Source: Wenzhouxiangella sp. 15190
GTDB lineage: Bacteria; Pseudomonadota; Gammaproteobacteria; Xanthomonadales; Wenzhouxiangellaceae
Direction: 5' to 3'
Assembly (NCBI RefSeq): GCF_003417465.1
Contig: NZ_QVMV01000024.1
Location: 1 to 48,097, forward strand
Length of the DNA: 48,097 nt
Shown piece by piece: positions 1-7,434 of the stretch. The position numbers were made by a program, and so were the translations under genes. Under the pieces are notes generated by a model. The model saw only the letters and a list, made by a program, of their open reading frames with translations, ran no database searches and had not been told where the DNA came from. Numbering within the stretch: position 1 is the stretch's first letter; every line of letters begins with the position of its first letter.

Positions 1-3
1 AAC

Positions 4-63
4 CCCGGCAGCCTTCGGAGCCACCCCGTAACGAAAAGTGTCTACGAAAGCGGGGTCAGTCCA
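4..63. repeat. Left copy of 60-bp terminal inverted repeat
   Basis: These 60 bases are an exact reverse complement of the last 60 bases of the window (48038-48097). Similarity continues inward for about 17 more bases with a 2-base indel. The repeat lies just past the stop codon of cysNC. It contains the word GGGGTCAGTCC. I see no gene in it. Its presence at both ends suggests a multicopy genomic repeat that stopped the assembly. Confidence 0.9.
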
Positions 64-88
64 CCGGGACGACAAAATAACCAAACGA

Positions 89-1960
89 TTAAACCCCCAA
101 CAACTCGATCACCTCATCGGCCAGTTCCTCGACATTCCGCCCCACCGTCTTCAACACCAACTCCGCATTTTCCGGCGCCTCGTACGGGGAACTGATGCCA
201 GTGAAATTCGGAATCTCGCCGGCGCGGGCCTTGGCATACAAGCCCTTCACGTCACGCTCCTCGCAGACTTCCAGCGGCGTATCCACGAATACCTCCATGA
301 ACTCGTCGTCGTCGAAGCGCTCGCGCACCATTCGACGTTCGGAGCGGAACGGGGAGATGAAACTCACCAGCACGATCAGCCCGGCATCCGTCATCAAACG
401 CGCCACCTCGCCGACGCGTCGGATGTTTTCCACGCGGTCGGCCTCGGTGAAGCCGAGATCGCGGTTGAGGCCGTGACGCACGTTGTCGCCGTCGAGCAGG
501 TAAGTGTGATGGCCCAGCGCCATCAGCTTGCGTTCCACCTCGTTGGCGATGGTCGACTTGCCCGAACCCGAAAGACCGGTCAGCCACACACATTTCGGCT
601 GCTGCACCTTGATGCGTGAACGTGCGGCCTTGTCGACTTCCAGCGACTGCCAGTGCACGTTCTGCGCCCGACGCAGCGCGTAGTCGATTACTCCGGCGCC
701 CACCGTGGCGTTGGTCTGGCGATCGATCAGCACAAAGCTGCCCAATTCACGGCTCTTCTCGTAGGGTGCGAACGCGACGTTGCGGTCCAGGTCCAGATCC
801 ACGCGCGCCACCGCGTTGAGCTCGAGCTTACGCGCGGCGATATGGTCCTGGTTGTTGACGTCGACCTGGTACTTGATCTCGCCGACCTGTCCGCTGCATT
901 CCAGAGTGCCGATACGAACCCGGTACGAACGATGCGGCATCAGCGGATGCTCGCCCATCCACAGCAAGTGCGCGCTGAACTGATCGGCCACTTCCAGCGG
1001 ATCGTTCGATGCCACCAGCACGTCGCCGCGGCTGACGTCGACTTCGTCTTCCAGCGCCAGCACCACCGGCTGGCCGGCACGCGCCCCATCAACCTGTTCC
1101 GTACCCACATGCAGGGAGGCCACCCGCGATCGCTTGCCCGAGGGAACAACAGTCACCTCGTCTCCCACCGCCACCGGCCCGCCCAGCAGCGTGCCGGCAA
1201 AACCGCGAAAGTTCTGGTCGGGCCGGCACACCCACTGCACCGGCAGCCGAAACGCGCCTTCGGCCGGCACGTCCTCCTGTTCAGCGGCCCCCTCCAGCGC
1301 CTCGAGCAGCACCGGCCCCTCGTACCAGGGCATGCGATCGGAGCGCGAAATCATGTTGTCGCCCTCCAGCGCCGATACCGGAATGCAGCTCACCCGCTCG
1401 ATGCCCAGCTCGGCAGCCAGTGCCCGGTAATCCGAGGCTATCGACTCGTACACATCGCGGTCGTAGTCGACCAGGTCCATCTTGTTGATGGCCAGTACGA
1501 CATGCTCGATGCCCATCAGGCGACAGATCCAGGAGTGGCGCCGCGTCTGTGTCAGAACCCCCTTGCGCGCATCGATCAACACCACCGCCAGCCGCGACGT
1601 GGATGCACCGGTTGCCATGTTGCGCGTGTACTGCTCGTGCCCCGGGCAATCGGCCACGATGAACTTGGCCCGGTCGGTATCGAAAAATCGGTAGGCCACA
1701 TCGATCGTGATGCCCTGCTCCCGCTCGGCCGACAGCCCGTCGACCAGCAGCGCAAAATCGATCTTCTCGCCCTGCGTCCCGTGCCGGCGGCTGTCGGCCT
1801 GCAGTGCCGAGAGCTGGTCGTCGAACAGCAGCTTGGAGTCATGCAGCAACCGCCCGATCAGCGTCGATTTGCCGTCGTCGACGGACCCGCAGGTGATGAA
1901 GCGAAGCAGCGGCTTGGTCTCATGTGAGGCCAGGTAGGTCTTGATGTCTGCTACGGCCAT
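89..1960 (-). CDS. cysNC: Bifunctional sulfate adenylyltransferase subunit 1 / adenylylsulfate kinase (CysNC)
   Basis: CysN is the GTPase subunit that drives synthesis of adenylylsulfate (APS) from ATP and sulfate with CysD; CysC phosphorylates APS to PAPS. The 623-residue product has an EF-Tu-like GTPase domain with GSVDDGKS (residues 25-32), DCPGHEQ (about 104-110) and NKMD (about 160), followed by beta-barrel domains. A C-terminal APS kinase domain starts near residue 445, with GLSGSGKST as its P-loop and [14 protein letters not shown] downstream. The length is normal for a CysN-CysC fusion. The ATG follows GGAGCCGCGGTA, a plausible ribosome site. That ATG shares one base with the stop of the upstream four-helix-bundle gene, which together with TA pairs separates cysNC from cysD. 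In this locus it would supply APS for CysH/SqdB and PAPS for the sulfotransferase at 26.5-27.3 kb. Confidence 0.96.
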   Translation of the reverse strand: MAVADIKTYLASHETKPLLRFITCGSVDDGKSTLIGRLLHDSKLLFDDQLSALQADSRRHGTQGEKIDFALLVDGLSAEREQGITIDVAYRFFDTDRAKFIVADCPGHEQYTRNMATGASTSRLAVVLIDARKGVLTQTRRHSWICRLMGIEHVVLAINKMDLVDYDRDVYESIASDYRALAAELGIERVSCIPVSALEGDNMISRSDRMPWYEGPVLLEALEGAAEQEDVPAEGAFRLPVQWVCRPDQNFRGFAGTLLGGPVAVGDEVTVVPSGKRSRVASLHVGTEQVDGARAGQPVVLALEDEVDVSRGDVLVASNDPLEVADQFSAHLLWMGEHPLMPHRSYRVRIGTLECSGQVGEIKYQVDVNNQDHIAARKLELNAVARVDLDLDRNVAFAPYEKSRELGSFVLIDRQTNATVGAGVIDYALRRAQNVHWQSLEVDKAARSRIKVQQPKCVWLTGLSGSGKSTIANEVERKLMALGHHTYLLDGDNVRHGLNRDLGFTEADRVENIRRVGEVARLMTDAGLIVLVSFISPFRSERRMVRERFDDDEFMEVFVDTPLEVCEERDVKGLYAKARAGEIPNFTGISSPYEAPENAELVLKTVGRNVEELADEVIELLGV

Positions 1961-2394
1961 TACCGCGGCTCCGCAGCTGAGTGTGAAGTGTCAGGAGAGT
2001 GTGAAGTGTTCAGTGTGAAGTGTGAAGGATCCTCTTCCTTCACCTTTGCGCGTTGCTGTTGGGACAGGCTGTACAGCATGGATGATATTTCCTTTAACTC
2101 CATAATCAAAGAATTCGCGGCCTGGTCGGACACCATCTCGGCTCGGACCGCGATATACAACTGCGTTCGTAATTCAGCCGCCGAGCCGCGCGCAACATCC
2201 AGAAATCGTGCAAAGTCCCGAGGTGTACTTCGCTCAGCCCCTTCGGCAATGTTCGACGAGATAGAAATAGCAGCCCGAATCATCTGATCCCGCAACCCCC
2301 ACTCTCGCGAGTCGCGAAGCAACGAGCAAATCTCCACAGCCACCCGACACCCCCGCTTCCAAACATCAAGATCCTCAAACGAAAAGTAACTCAT
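1960..2394 (-). CDS. Four-helix bundle protein (S23/Avd-like family)
   Basis: The 144-residue product starts with [17 protein letters not shown] and contains [16 protein letters not shown], the typical signature of the small four-helix bundle proteins first seen in 23S rRNA intervening sequences and related to Avd of diversity-generating retroelements. The molecular role of stand-alone members is unknown. About the last 23 residues (from [11 protein letters not shown]) are translated from the downstream heptamer array and from the cysNC leader, so the native C-terminus was probably replaced by read-through. Its stop TAA shares a base with the cysNC ATG. It is flanked by heptamer arrays in opposite orientation, as is the second member at 39.0-39.4 kb. 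No reverse transcriptase is nearby. Confidence 0.85.
   Translation of the reverse strand: MSYFSFEDLDVWKRGCRVAVEICSLLRDSREWGLRDQMIRAAISISSNIAEGAERSTPRDFARFLDVARGSAAELRTQLYIAVRAEMVSDQAANSLIMELKEISSMLYSLSQQQRAKVKEEDPSHFTLNTSHSPDTSHSAAEPR
1979..2029 (-). repeat. Heptamer array H1 (TTCACAC units, minus-strand orientation)
   Basis: Read on the minus strand this block is TTCACAC, TTCACAC, TGAACAC, TTCACAC, a degenerate stretch, then TTCACAC. It lies at the 3' end of the four-helix-bundle gene and is translated as its tail. It is the only one of six TTCACAC blocks in the first 5.5 kb that is inverted relative to the others. Confidence 0.9.
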
Positions 2395-2402
2395 ACCCAG
2401 CC

Positions 2403-2461
2403 TTTACACTTCACACTTCACACTGAACACTTCACACTTTCCATTTCACACTTCACACTTA
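2403..2461 (+). repeat. Heptamer array H2 (TTCACAC units)
   Basis: About eight 7-base units read on the plus strand, with variants TTTACAC, TGAACAC and TTTCCAT among TTCACAC. It separates the four-helix-bundle gene from the brnTA pair. Its orientation is opposite to H1, so the four-helix-bundle gene sits between inverted arrays. Confidence 0.92.
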
Positions 2462-2466
2462 ATTAT

Positions 2467-2730
2467 TCACCCTTCAGCAATATCATCTTCCAAAGGTCTG
2501 TTAGCTGCCTCTTTTTGGAGCCGCTCTACGAGCCAGACTTTGATAATTGACTGACGTGTAACGCCAATTCGCGTAGCTTCACGATCCAGGGATTCCACGA
2601 CCCACGCCGGAAAGTCAACATTGATGCGCTTGTGCTCCTGATTCACCCGACGAGCAGTGGACAGATCCAAATCTTCGAGGATGTCCTCCTTAGCCTCATC
2701 GAACTTTCTATCGAATTCTTCAGCTTTCAT
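2467..2730 (-). CDS. brnA: BrnA-like CopG/RHH antitoxin
   Basis: This 87-residue protein carries the BrnA-type pattern KAEEFDRKFDEAKED near the N-terminus, then KRINVDFPAWVVESLDREA and GVTRQSIIKVWLVERLQ, a ribbon-helix-helix DNA-binding domain. It would neutralise the upstream BrnT toxin and autorepress the operon. Its start overlaps the end of brnT by 11 bases, the usual toxin-first order of this family. The module is bounded by heptamer arrays H2 and H3 in the same orientation. Confidence 0.85.
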   Translation of the reverse strand: MKAEEFDRKFDEAKEDILEDLDLSTARRVNQEHKRINVDFPAWVVESLDREATRIGVTRQSIIKVWLVERLQKEAANRPLEDDIAEG

Positions 2731-2983
2731 ACAATTTCACCTCCAGCGCACGAGAACGCCTGACAGAAATCAGTCGAATGCGGTCATTTCTATACGTCAC
2801 GACGGCCGACCAGTGCTTCCTGCCAATCCGACCTATAAGAAGGAACCTGTCTTCAGCCGCCGACCTTGCACGAATTTCAAGCAAATGCGGGTCTTGCCAG
2901 AGTTCCTGAGCAGACTGAAAGTCAATGCCGTGCTTCTGCAGATTGGCGCGGCTCTTATCCTCGTCAAACTCAAACTCGTGCAT
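2720..2983 (-). CDS. brnT: BrnT-like ribonuclease toxin
   Basis: The 87-residue product begins HEFEFDEDKSRANLQKHGIDF, the characteristic BrnT start, and ends with VRRSRALEVKLYES, close to the family's ISxRxA(R)xxE motif. BrnT toxins are RelE-fold ribonucleases that stop translation. The gene heads a two-gene unit with brnA. A near-consensus promoter ends only 8 bases before the ATG, so the mRNA is likely nearly leaderless. The ATG is preferred because it opens exactly at the family's conserved N-terminus. Confidence 0.86.
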   Translation of the reverse strand: MHEFEFDEDKSRANLQKHGIDFQSAQELWQDPHLLEIRARSAAEDRFLLIGRIGRKHWSAVVTYRNDRIRLISVRRSRALEVKLYES

Positions 2984-3020
2984 GAGTGTAAATTATATAC
3001 TTTCTACTCAATTTTGTCAC
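2984..3020 (-). promoter_or_regulatory. Candidate sigma-70 promoter and operator of brnTA
   Basis: On the minus strand there is GTGACA (3015-3020), a 17-base spacer and a perfect TATAAT (2992-2997). Only 8 bases separate the -10 box from the brnT ATG. An imperfect inverted repeat with arms GAGTGTAAA and TTTCTACTC (2984-3009; 7 of 9 positions pair) is centred on the -10 box and is a candidate BrnA operator. This is inferred from sequence only. Confidence 0.6.
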
Positions 3021-3039
3021 CCCGTAAAGTGCGTTTTCC

Positions 3040-3079
3040 CTTCACACTTCACACTTCACACTGAACACTTCCCTCTTCA
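3040..3079 (+). repeat. Heptamer array H3 (TTCACAC units)
   Basis: Three TTCACAC units, then TGAACAC, TTCCCTC and TTCACCC. It separates brnTA from the RelE pair, and the stop codon of the relE gene lies in its last unit. Confidence 0.9.
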
Positions 3080-3337
3080 CCCCCTATAAACCCCCTTCCT
3101 GTGCCCCACCTTCACGACAGTCACCACCAACTCCTTGTCGCCTATCTCATAGAGAATCCGGTATTGCCCCTGCCTTAGCCGATACCGCTCCTGCCCCGAA
3201 AGCTTTTCGCAACCGACTGGACGGGGATCATCCCGAAGTGACTCGATCCTCTTGAGGATGCGTGCAACGTCTTTTCGGGGAATTGGGCGAAGATCCTTGG
3301 CAACCGATCCCTTGAAGACCAGACTATAATTTGCCAT
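3077..3337 (-). CDS. relE: RelE/ParE family toxin
   Basis: An 86-residue RelE-fold toxin: MANYSLVFKGSVAKDLR at the start, RIESLRDDPRPVGCEKLSG in the middle, and YRLRQGQYRILYEI then VVKVGHRKGVYR at the end, the conserved basic residues of mRNA-cleaving RelE homologues. I chose the ATG at 3337; an upstream in-frame ATG at 3352 adds five atypical residues. The start overlaps the antitoxin gene by 14 bases. The stop lies in heptamer array H3. Confidence 0.85.
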   Translation of the reverse strand: MANYSLVFKGSVAKDLRPIPRKDVARILKRIESLRDDPRPVGCEKLSGQERYRLRQGQYRILYEIGDKELVVTVVKVGHRKGVYRG

Positions 3338-3557
3338 GCGCCTTGAGGTCATTCAGCAAGGTCTCATAGGTCATGGACGGCTCCGAAACCCGCTCCTCGA
3401 ACGCTGCCAGGTCCTCCTGGTCCTCCGCCAGCGCTTCCCGTACCGCCTCGTTCACCAAATCCGAAAGGCTGCGATCGGTCTGGGCCGCCTTCAACCGCAA
3501 CGCCGCATGCAACTGGGGATCAAAATAAACCGTAGACCGCTTCAATGCGTCACTCAT
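3324..3557 (-). CDS. Ribbon-helix-helix antitoxin paired with RelE
   Basis: The 77-residue product has RSTVYFDPQLHAALRLKAAQTDRSLSDLVNEAVREAL, a ribbon-helix-helix DNA-binding domain, followed by an acidic toxin-binding tail. It precedes and overlaps the RelE-type toxin gene. The ATG follows a strong ribosome site, GGAGGTGGGTT. Expected role: toxin neutralisation and autorepression. Confidence 0.83.
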   Translation of the reverse strand: MSDALKRSTVYFDPQLHAALRLKAAQTDRSLSDLVNEAVREALAEDQEDLAAFEERVSEPSMTYETLLNDLKAHGKL

Positions 3558-3574
3558 AACCCACCTCCAGCCTC

Positions 3575-3603
3575 AACCTAGCATCAAAACGTTAAAGCGT
3601 CAA
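3575..3603 (-). promoter_or_regulatory. Possible promoter of the RHH-RelE pair
   Basis: On the minus strand TTGACG (3598-3603) is followed after 17 bases by TAGGTT (3575-3580), a weak -10. GTTTTGA occurs twice around the -35 and could be an operator half-site pair. Weak support. Confidence 0.3.
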
Positions 3604-3630
3604 AACACCAGAATGTCGGGCGCGAGCCCC

Positions 3631-3660
3631 TTCACACTTCACACTTCACACTTTACACTA
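3631..3660 (+). repeat. Heptamer array H4 (TTCACAC units)
   Basis: Three TTCACAC units and one TTTACAC, plus strand. It lies between the RelE pair (minus strand) and the VapBC-like pair (plus strand). The first unit (TTCACA, 3631-3636) and TACACT (3654-3659) are spaced by exactly 17 bases, so this block could itself act as a sigma-70-type promoter for the plus-strand pair. That is an inference; the -10 matches only 4 of 6 bases. Confidence 0.85.
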
Positions 3661-3686
3661 ACCTCGTGTCCCACGAACTCCGTGCC

Positions 3687-3929
3687 ATGAAAAACGTCAC
3701 CATCACCCTCGACCCGGAAACCGCCCGCTGGGCCCGCATGGAAGCCGCCCGGCGCAATACCAGCGTCTCGCGCCTGGTCGGTGAAATGCTGGCCGAGTAC
3801 CGCCAGCGGGAATCCCGAAGCAAACAGGCCGCCCAGCGCTTCTTCAGCCGGCCAGCTGCGCGCATATCTGGCCAAGGCGAATCCTATCCCGATCGAGCAA
3901 GCCTGTATGACCGACCTGTACTTCGTTGA
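3687..3929 (+). CDS. vapB: VapB-like antitoxin (CopG/RHH type)
   Basis: The product, about 80 residues from the ATG at 3687, starts MKNVTITLDPETARWARMEA and continues NTSVSRLVGEMLAEY, a ribbon-helix-helix domain. It ends YPDRASLYDRPVLR, the usual C-terminal toxin-binding tail of antitoxins paired with PIN toxins. Its end overlaps the toxin start by 23 bases. This pair is the only one among the array-bounded modules that runs on the plus strand. No good Shine-Dalgarno is visible before this ATG. Confidence 0.8.
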   Translation: MKNVTITLDPETARWARMEAARRNTSVSRLVGEMLAEYRQRESRSKQAAQRFFSRPAARISGQGESYPDRASLYDRPVLR

Positions 3930-4347
3930 CACCAACATCCTGGTCTATGCCCGGGACACCGCGCATCCCGCCAAACACTCCCAGGCCCGAAACTGGCTCG
4001 AGCACCTCTGGAAAACTCGCACCGGGCGAATCAGTACCCAGGTGTTGAAGGAGTACTACCAGGTCGTCACCCGACGCCTGAAGCCAGGCCTGCCCAGAGA
4101 ACAGGCCCGCGCAGACATCCACGACCTGTGGACCTGGGAACCCGTGGAAACCGACCAAGAAGTCTTCGAACAGGCCTGGTCTCTGGAAGACCGCCTCAAC
4201 TACAACTGGTGGGATCTCCTGATCCTCGCCGCCGCCCAGAGAAGCAACTGCATCTACGTTCTATCCGAAGACCTCCAAAACGACCAAACCATCGACAACC
4301 TCAAAATCCTCAACCCCTTCACCACAACAATCAACGACCAAACCTGA
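3907..4347 (+). CDS. vapC: PIN-domain ribonuclease toxin (VapC-like)
   Basis: This 146-residue PIN-domain protein has YFVDTNILVYARD (first catalytic Asp), LKEYYQVV (Glu), and NYNWWDLLILAAAQRSNC (late Asp), then LSEDLQND. VapC toxins are Mg2+-dependent ribonucleases, often of tRNA or rRNA. The chosen ATG at 3907 opens at the conserved N-terminus and overlaps vapB. The pair lies between arrays H4 and H5 in the cysD-cysNC gap. Confidence 0.86.
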   Translation: MTDLYFVDTNILVYARDTAHPAKHSQARNWLEHLWKTRTGRISTQVLKEYYQVVTRRLKPGLPREQARADIHDLWTWEPVETDQEVFEQAWSLEDRLNYNWWDLLILAAAQRSNCIYVLSEDLQNDQTIDNLKILNPFTTTINDQT

Positions 4348-4374
4348 AATCACCGCCACAACTCCGCAACGCCC

Positions 4375-4447
4375 CTTCACACTTCACACTTCACACTTCA
4401 CACTTCACACTTAACACTTCCCACTTCACACTGAACACTTCACACTC
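4375..4447 (+). repeat. Heptamer array H5 (TTCACAC units)
   Basis: About ten 7-base units: five TTCACAC, then TTAACAC, TTCCCAC, TTCACAC, TGAACAC and TTCACAC. It is the longest block of the family and runs directly into the stop codon of cysD (4446-4448). Confidence 0.93.
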
Positions 4448-5369
4448 AGAAGTATCCCTCAATCTTCTTCTTCTCCATCGAATCCGCCGGATCCTTGTCG
4501 ATCACCCGCCCCTGCCGTTCGGAGGTAGTGGCGACAAGCATCTCGCTGATGATCGCCTCCAGGGTATCGGCCTGCGATTCAATGGCGCCGGTCAGCGGGT
4601 AGCAGCCGAGGGTACGGAAGCGCACGGTTCGTGTTTGAACTTCACCGGGCTCGACCGGCAGGCGGTCGTCGTCGACCATGATCAGCGCGCCGTCGCGTTC
4701 GACCACAGGACGGGGCTTGGCGAAGTACAGCGACGGCACCTCGATGCCCTCGCGATAGATGTAGAGCCAGATATCGAGCTCGGTCCAGTTCGACAGCGGG
4801 AACACCCGCACACTCTCGCCGCGCTCGATGCGGCCGTTGTAGTGGTTCCACAGCTCCGGGCGCTGATTCTTTGGATCCCACTGGTGGCGATGGTTACGGA
4901 AGGAAAACACCCGCTCCTTGGCGCGCGACTTCTCCTCGTCGCGCCGGGCCCCGCCGATGGCGGCATCCACCTGGTACTTTTTCAGCGCCTGTTTCAGCGC
5001 CTGGGTCTTCATCACGTCGGTGTGAACCGAAGCGCCGTGGGTCACCGGCCCGATGCCCTGCTCCAGGCCCTCGGGATTGGTGTAGGCGATCAGCCGGCAG
5101 CCGGTCTCCTTGGCCCGCTGATTGCGAAACTCGATCATCTCGCGAAACTTCCAGCCGGTATCCACATGCAGCAAGGCAATCGGTGGCGGCGCCGGATAAA
5201 ACGCCTTGACCAGCAAGTGCAGCAGCACCGAAGAATCCTTGCCCACCGAATACAGCATCACCGGATGCTGAAACTGCGCCGCCACCTCACGAATGATATG
5301 TATCGCCTCAGCCTCCAAAGCATCAAGATGCGACAACTCAGGAACAGAGTCTTTTTGCTTAGCTTCCAT
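4446..5369 (-). CDS. cysD: Sulfate adenylyltransferase subunit 2 (CysD)
   Basis: CysD is the ATP-pyrophosphatase-fold subunit that, with CysN, makes APS from sulfate and ATP. Visible motifs are [14 protein letters not shown] (PP-loop), [37 protein letters not shown], and the family C-terminus [12 protein letters not shown] prefer the ATG at 5369 ([22 protein letters not shown]), preceded by TTGAGGTG. An in-frame GTG at 5417 lies inside array H6 and would add residues made from the repeat. The gene normally directly precedes cysN; here 2.5 kb with four inserted modules separates them, and arrays bound it on both sides. Confidence 0.95.
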   Translation of the reverse strand: MEAKQKDSVPELSHLDALEAEAIHIIREVAAQFQHPVMLYSVGKDSSVLLHLLVKAFYPAPPPIALLHVDTGWKFREMIEFRNQRAKETGCRLIAYTNPEGLEQGIGPVTHGASVHTDVMKTQALKQALKKYQVDAAIGGARRDEEKSRAKERVFSFRNHRHQWDPKNQRPELWNHYNGRIERGESVRVFPLSNWTELDIWLYIYREGIEVPSLYFAKPRPVVERDGALIMVDDDRLPVEPGEVQTRTVRFRTLGCYPLTGAIESQADTLEAIISEMLVATTSERQGRVIDKDPADSMEKKKIEGYF

Positions 5370-5410
5370 CACCTCAATCCAATTTCCCACAACCACGAAG
5401 GACGTCGTAG

Positions 5411-5447
5411 CCTTCACACTTCACACTTCACACTTCACACTTCACCC
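5411..5447 (+). repeat. Heptamer array H6 (TTCACAC units)
   Basis: Four TTCACAC units and a TTCACCC end unit. The block holds the stop codon of the wecA-like gene (5442-5444) and forms the upstream region of cysD, so the native cysD promoter or leader is replaced or displaced by repeat sequence. Confidence 0.9.
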
Positions 5448-6509
5448 CCTCTTCAAAAACCGCATAACCCGCCAGGCCCGCACCGAACACAAATACTGCA
5501 ACACGAACAACGGAATCAGCCCCACGAACAGCCAGTACTCCGGCCACCCCTGCCGCCAGCCATAAAGCCCGATTCCACCCAATACCGCCATCACGCCCAT
5601 CAGCGACCACACCGTCCAGGTCACCGAAAACCCCGAGCGCAACAGCACATGGTGCAAATGCTCACGGTCGGCCGAAAACGGGCTGCGCCCCTTGGCGATT
5701 CGCCGGATATAGAGCGTGAGCACATCCAGCACCGGCAGCACCAGAATCCAGGCAATCGTCACGGGGTAAATCGACACCTGCTCGAGCTGGCTGAGATACA
5801 CCGCCAGCCAGGCCAGGGCAAAACCCAGCATCATGCTGCCCGAGTCCCCCATGAACACGGTCGCATAGCGCCGTCCCGGCACACGCAAATTGAAACACAG
5901 AAAAGCAACCACTGACGCCAGCAGCACCCCGGTTACGCCCACGAAGGAACGACTGGCCTCACCCAGAATGCCGGCGATCAGCAGCATCAGCAGCGCCACT
6001 GCGCTCAAACCCCCGGCCAGGCCGTCGGTACCGTCAGCCATGTTGATCCCGTTGATCAGGATCAGCGTGCACAACACCGTAAACGGGATGGCCCACTCGC
6101 CCACCTCGATCGGCTTGACGGCCACCAGGTTACCCAAAGAGTGGATCTGAACCTCGCCCCAGGAAACCATCAGCACCGCCGCCACCACCTGGGCGAAGAG
6201 TTTGGCGCTGGCCGAAATATCGATCAGGTCGTCGATCACCCCGATCATCAGCATCAGCCCCATGCCCACCAAAAGGCTGGCATAAGGCCGCAGGCCCTCG
6301 TCGACCATCATCAGGCCGGCGGCAAAGCCGCCGAACATGGCCAGCCCGCCGATCAGCGGCACCACACAGGCATGGCGCTTGCGCCCACCGGGCCGGTCGA
6401 CCAGCCCAATGTGTTCTGCCGGCCGCCGCAACACCGGCACCAGAAACAGCGCCAGAAAAAAAGCGGCCAACATGGCCGCCGTGGATTGGTAACTCAAAGG
6501 CCCCAACAT
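5442..6509 (-). CDS. wecA: WecA/MraY-family undecaprenyl-phosphate sugar-1-phosphate transferase
   Basis: A 355-residue polytopic membrane protein of the polyprenol-phosphate N-acetylhexosamine-1-phosphate transferase family. It would start repeat-unit synthesis by placing a sugar-1-phosphate (GlcNAc-1-P in WecA) on undecaprenyl phosphate at the inner membrane. Motifs in order: DRPGGRKRH, GVIDDLIDIS (Mg-binding DD), NMADGTDGLAGG, FMGDSGSMMLGF and REHLHHVLLR. About ten hydrophobic segments fit the family. It is the only initiating transferase seen in the window, consistent with an O-antigen-like Wzx/Wzy pathway. Confidence 0.9.
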   Translation of the reverse strand: MLGPLSYQSTAAMLAAFFLALFLVPVLRRPAEHIGLVDRPGGRKRHACVVPLIGGLAMFGGFAAGLMMVDEGLRPYASLLVGMGLMLMIGVIDDLIDISASAKLFAQVVAAVLMVSWGEVQIHSLGNLVAVKPIEVGEWAIPFTVLCTLILINGINMADGTDGLAGGLSAVALLMLLIAGILGEASRSFVGVTGVLLASVVAFLCFNLRVPGRRYATVFMGDSGSMMLGFALAWLAVYLSQLEQVSIYPVTIAWILVLPVLDVLTLYIRRIAKGRSPFSADREHLHHVLLRSGFSVTWTVWSLMGVMAVLGGIGLYGWRQGWPEYWLFVGLIPLFVLQYLCSVRAWRVMRFLKRG

Positions 6510-6538
6510 GACTTTCTCCCGATTACCCCACGGTCACT

Positions 6539-6790
6539 CAGGTCAGATGACGACAATCATAACACCGAGACCCGGCTCGATCCGGGGCATGCCGGCCACT
6601 GCACCCTTGGCATCCAGTTCCCGCACCCGGAAAAGCACTTGCTGGTTCTCGCCCAAGGTAAAGGTTGCGACAAGATGACGCAGATCTTTCCCCAACCGAA
6701 CAAAACCTCCCGCAACGTCACTTTTATTCGCTGGCCTTCGTCACGGCCGCGCCGAAATACCTGCACGCGCACCCAACCGTCCCGGTCCTC
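6539..6790 (-). pseudogene. 3' remnant of a paralogue of the 543-residue membrane protein
   Basis: Minus-strand translation gives GWVRVQVFRRGRDEGQRIKVTLREV, then, after a frameshift, LRHLVATFTLGENQQVLFRVREL and GAVAGMPRIEPG. These match the C-terminal part of the protein encoded at 8280-9911 (GWVRLQVFRRHRED, then LHDLSVTFSLGEDQEILFRVRER and GTIAGTPQLIS). The copies are clearly diverged, so this is an old paralogue fragment rather than a fresh duplication. It abuts the cysN fragment. Confidence 0.75.
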
Positions 6791-6806
6791 CTTTCGGCGG
6801 GTACAC

Positions 6807-7050
6807 TCAACCGCCATACCCCCGCGGCACATCGAACCACCCGACATTCTCACTCTGCGCGGTCACATTGTCCCCACCCAGCGCCGCCATCGGAACATAT
6901 TGCACGTTCTCGAAATTCAGCTTGTTGGCAAATTCCCGATACTCGGCCTCGATGGCCGCAAAGTGCGCCTGATCGAAATCCACCAGATCCATCTTGTTCA
7001 CCGCCACGATGACCTGCCGAATGGACTTCCCACCAACCTGGGGTTTTATG
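6807..7050 (-). pseudogene. Internal cysN fragment (second, decayed cys locus)
   Basis: The translation RQVIVAVNKMDLVDFDQ followed by EYREFANKLNFENVQYVPMAALGGDNVTAQSENVGW is a CysN segment from the GTPase G4 motif to the GDNV region. Both ends are missing and no P-loop is present. It differs from the intact CysNC of the window, so it is not a recent duplication of that gene. It lies downstream of the cysD remnant, with a DUF4160-like gene between them. Confidence 0.85.
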
Positions 7051-7107
7051 CAAACAAAATTAATCTCCAACGAAAGATTTTATCTGCAATATCCAGACAA
7101 CCAGATG

Positions 7108-7431
7108 TTAGTACAATGGCGAAATCCTGAACGGCTCCTCGCCTGAAGTAATTAATCGCCAATTGGCTTCCAGTTCATCCTTGCGAAGCTCCATCCACGC
7201 AATGACGAGCCTAGTCTGCTTTTGCGGCAACTCCCCTTTGATGAGGCAACATTTTCGAAAATCGAATGCAGCCTCGTTGTCTTTGTAATAGGCTGTAATC
7301 AAGGGCACCGAGTCCTTTGCAACGCTCCGCATCATTTTGACGATAACGCCATAATACATACTGACAGTTACGAGACTTCTCCTCTCATCACTAAAACTAA
7401 CCGTCAAAAACTCGATATTTAGTTTTCTCAT
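7108..7431 (-). CDS. DUF4160-like small protein
   Basis: This 107-residue product has MYYGVIVKMMRS, then AYYKDNEAAFDFRKCCLIKGELPQKQTRLVIAWMELRKDELEANW and ISPLY, which fits the DUF4160 pattern (often a partner of DUF2442 in putative TA-like pairs). The central His-rich segment usual for DUF4160 is not recognisable, so it may be degenerate. The ATG is 3 bases after the stop of the cysD remnant, and the cysN remnant follows. So this decayed cys locus also has a small gene between cysD and cysN. Confidence 0.6.
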   Translation of the reverse strand: MRKLNIEFLTVSFSDERRSLVTVSMYYGVIVKMMRSVAKDSVPLITAYYKDNEAAFDFRKCCLIKGELPQKQTRLVIAWMELRKDELEANWRLITSGEEPFRISPLY

Positions 7432-7434
7432 GAT

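Noticed and set aside
653-1927. Long plus-strand open frame opposite cysNC
   Set aside because: It is the antisense shadow of a strongly conserved gene in GC-rich DNA; its translation has no family pattern.
1960-2394. Diversity-generating retroelement accessory (Avd) system
   Set aside because: No reverse transcriptase, template repeat or variable target gene is present at either four-helix-bundle gene.
4375-4447. Possible CRISPR array
   Set aside because: Units are contiguous 7-mers without unique spacers, and there are no cas genes.
5370-5417. GTG start for cysD at 5417
   Set aside because: The GTG and first residues derive from the heptamer array; the ATG at 5369 opens closer to the conserved N-terminus and has a purine-rich site before it.
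4128-5915. 595-codon plus-strand open frame across vapC, H5, cysD and wecA
   Set aside because: It crosses three real genes and is translated from repeats in part; no domain is visible.
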